Assembly: GCA_002413665.1 (NCBI GenBank)
Contig: DHXK01000121.1
Location: forward strand, 1-5,236
Source: Legionellales bacterium UBA5158
Lineage (GTDB): Bacteria; Pseudomonadota; Gammaproteobacteria; DSM-16500
Direction: 5' to 3'
Length of the DNA: 5,236 nt
Every line of letters starts with the position of its first letter. The stretch's first letter is position 1. The notes under the pieces are model-generated. The model saw only the letters and a list, made by a program, of their open reading frames with translations, did not search any database and was not told where the DNA came from. Below, piece by piece: positions 5,005 to 5,236 of the stretch. Made by a program: the position numbers and the translations under genes.

Positions 5005-5042
5005 AATATAAAGCACCGCTTCTATGAGCGGTGCTTTATATT
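5005..5042. terminator. Very strong hairpin after the 68-aa gene
   Basis: A perfect 16-pair stem (5005-5020 with 5027-5042) encloses loop TCTATG and begins 12 bases after the stop codon. The descending arm ends TTTATATT, with no free T-tract after it, so termination is likely but the hairpin might instead protect the RNA end. Confidence 0.75.
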
Positions 5043-5097
5043 AAAAACCCTTTTGGTGTAACGCTGAAATTTGCTTTTGGGTATTTAAATTATGGAG

Positions 5098-5121
5098 TTC
5101 CTGGAACACATCCACTAACCC
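5098..5121 (+). repeat. 24-bp dispersed repeat, copy C
   Basis: TTCCTGGAACACATCCACTA followed by ACCC differs from copy B at two bases. In this copy GTTC-CTG-GAAC is a perfect small hairpin, flanked by TGGA and TCCA that can also pair. The sequence continues CAACCA and reaches a terminator 20 bases later, parallel to copy B with its terminator. Confidence 0.78.
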
Positions 5122-5141
5122 CAACCAAGATAATTATGCTT

Positions 5142-5172
5142 AAATAGATTCCTTCAGGGATCTATTTATTTT
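5142..5172 (+). terminator. Rho-independent terminator after repeat copy C
   Basis: AAATAGATTCC pairs with GGGATCTATTT (one T-G pair) around loop TTCA, and ATTTT follows. No gene ends just before it, so it may be a leftover from whatever stood here before the 68-aa gene was inserted. Confidence 0.8.
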
Positions 5173-5180
5173 GCTACACT
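5172..5180 (+). promoter_or_regulatory. Extended -10 promoter for the last gene
   Basis: TGCTACACT carries the TG of an extended -10 and a four-of-six hexamer ending six bases before the ATG at 5187. RNA would start at the start codon, consistent with the absence of a Shine-Dalgarno sequence. Confidence 0.45.
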
Positions 5181-5186
5181 ATTTAC

Positions 5187-5236
5187 ATGAGAATTTACAT
5201 CGCTGCTCGATTTAAAGGTGCATCTGAGAATAAAAA
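5187..5236 (+). CDS. Partial: probable nucleoside 2-deoxyribosyltransferase-like protein (N terminus)
   Basis: Only 16 codons are inside the window and the frame runs off the right edge. MRIYIAARFKGASENK looks like the first strand and nucleotide-binding loop of nucleoside 2-deoxyribosyltransferase-like proteins, which typically start with a K/R-I-Y-x-A-x-x-F pattern. Those enzymes exchange or hydrolyse the base of deoxynucleosides for purine and pyrimidine salvage. The start lacks a Shine-Dalgarno sequence, and a promoter box ends six bases upstream, suggesting a leaderless message. The terminator just upstream makes it an independent unit, possibly the first conserved gene beyond the island. 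The assignment rests on a very short sequence. Confidence 0.5.
   Translation, partial: MRIYIAARFKGASENK

Noticed and set aside
3922..5121. The three repeats as a CRISPR array
   Set aside because: There are only three copies, hundreds of bases apart with genes between them, and no cas genes.
3922..5121. The repeats as classical integron attC sites
   Set aside because: On the reverse strand the core reads GTTAGTG, which does not fit GTTRRRY, and copy A loses even the GTTAG. No integrase is present in the window.
3922..5127. The 24-bp repeats as 3' ends of tRNA genes (copy C ends CCCCAACCA)
   Set aside because: No TTCRANT T-loop or matching T-stem lies at the required distance, and copies A and B lack a CCA end.

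Overview
This is a bacterial accessory region. It begins at a tRNA-Gln(UUG) gene with an encoded CCA end and continues through small, poorly characterised genes. Standard stops (TAA, TAG), a mix of Shine-Dalgarno and apparently leaderless starts, and a last partial gene starting MRIYIAARFKGASENK would fit a small-genome lineage such as Patescibacteria/Saccharibacteria. That assignment is inference from style only; nothing here proves a taxon.

Layout. (1) 1-477: tRNA-Gln with terminator, then a non-coding block of stacked hairpins. The block ends in an exact 17-bp copy of the tRNA 3' end, the classic footprint of integration at a tRNA. A second terminator follows. (2) 478-2486: a divergent pair. 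On the minus strand is a 92-aa DUF3892-like protein. On the plus strand is a 502-aa protein that I recognise as the sporadically distributed TIGR04141/DUF6119 family. A 221-bp control region between them carries two facing promoters and several palindromes. (3) 2464-3191: a possible small minus-strand gene, followed by about 470 bp with no convincing gene. (4) 3192-5127: three unrelated small genes in a row on the plus strand: a 229-aa C-tail-anchored protein, a 192-aa protein with paired Cys/His motifs, and a 68-aa tail-anchored protein with tryptophans at every third residue. Each is followed, before the next gene, by a copy of the same 24-bp sequence. (5) 5128-5236: a terminator and the first 16 codons of a probable nucleoside 2-deoxyribosyltransferase-like gene.

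How it fits together. The duplicated tRNA end, a family known for patchy distribution, a drop in GC in the 3192-4551 block (19/60 and 21/60 in two hand-counted lines, against 24/60 and 33/60 inside the 502-aa gene) and the repeat-bounded single genes all suggest a genomic island grown by successive insertions. No integrase, transposase, CRISPR or known defence enzyme is visible in the window. The most unusual features are the repeat-punctuated gene row, the hairpin block between the two tRNA ends, and the W-x-x-W ladder of the 68-aa protein. A joint function for these genes is not demonstrated.
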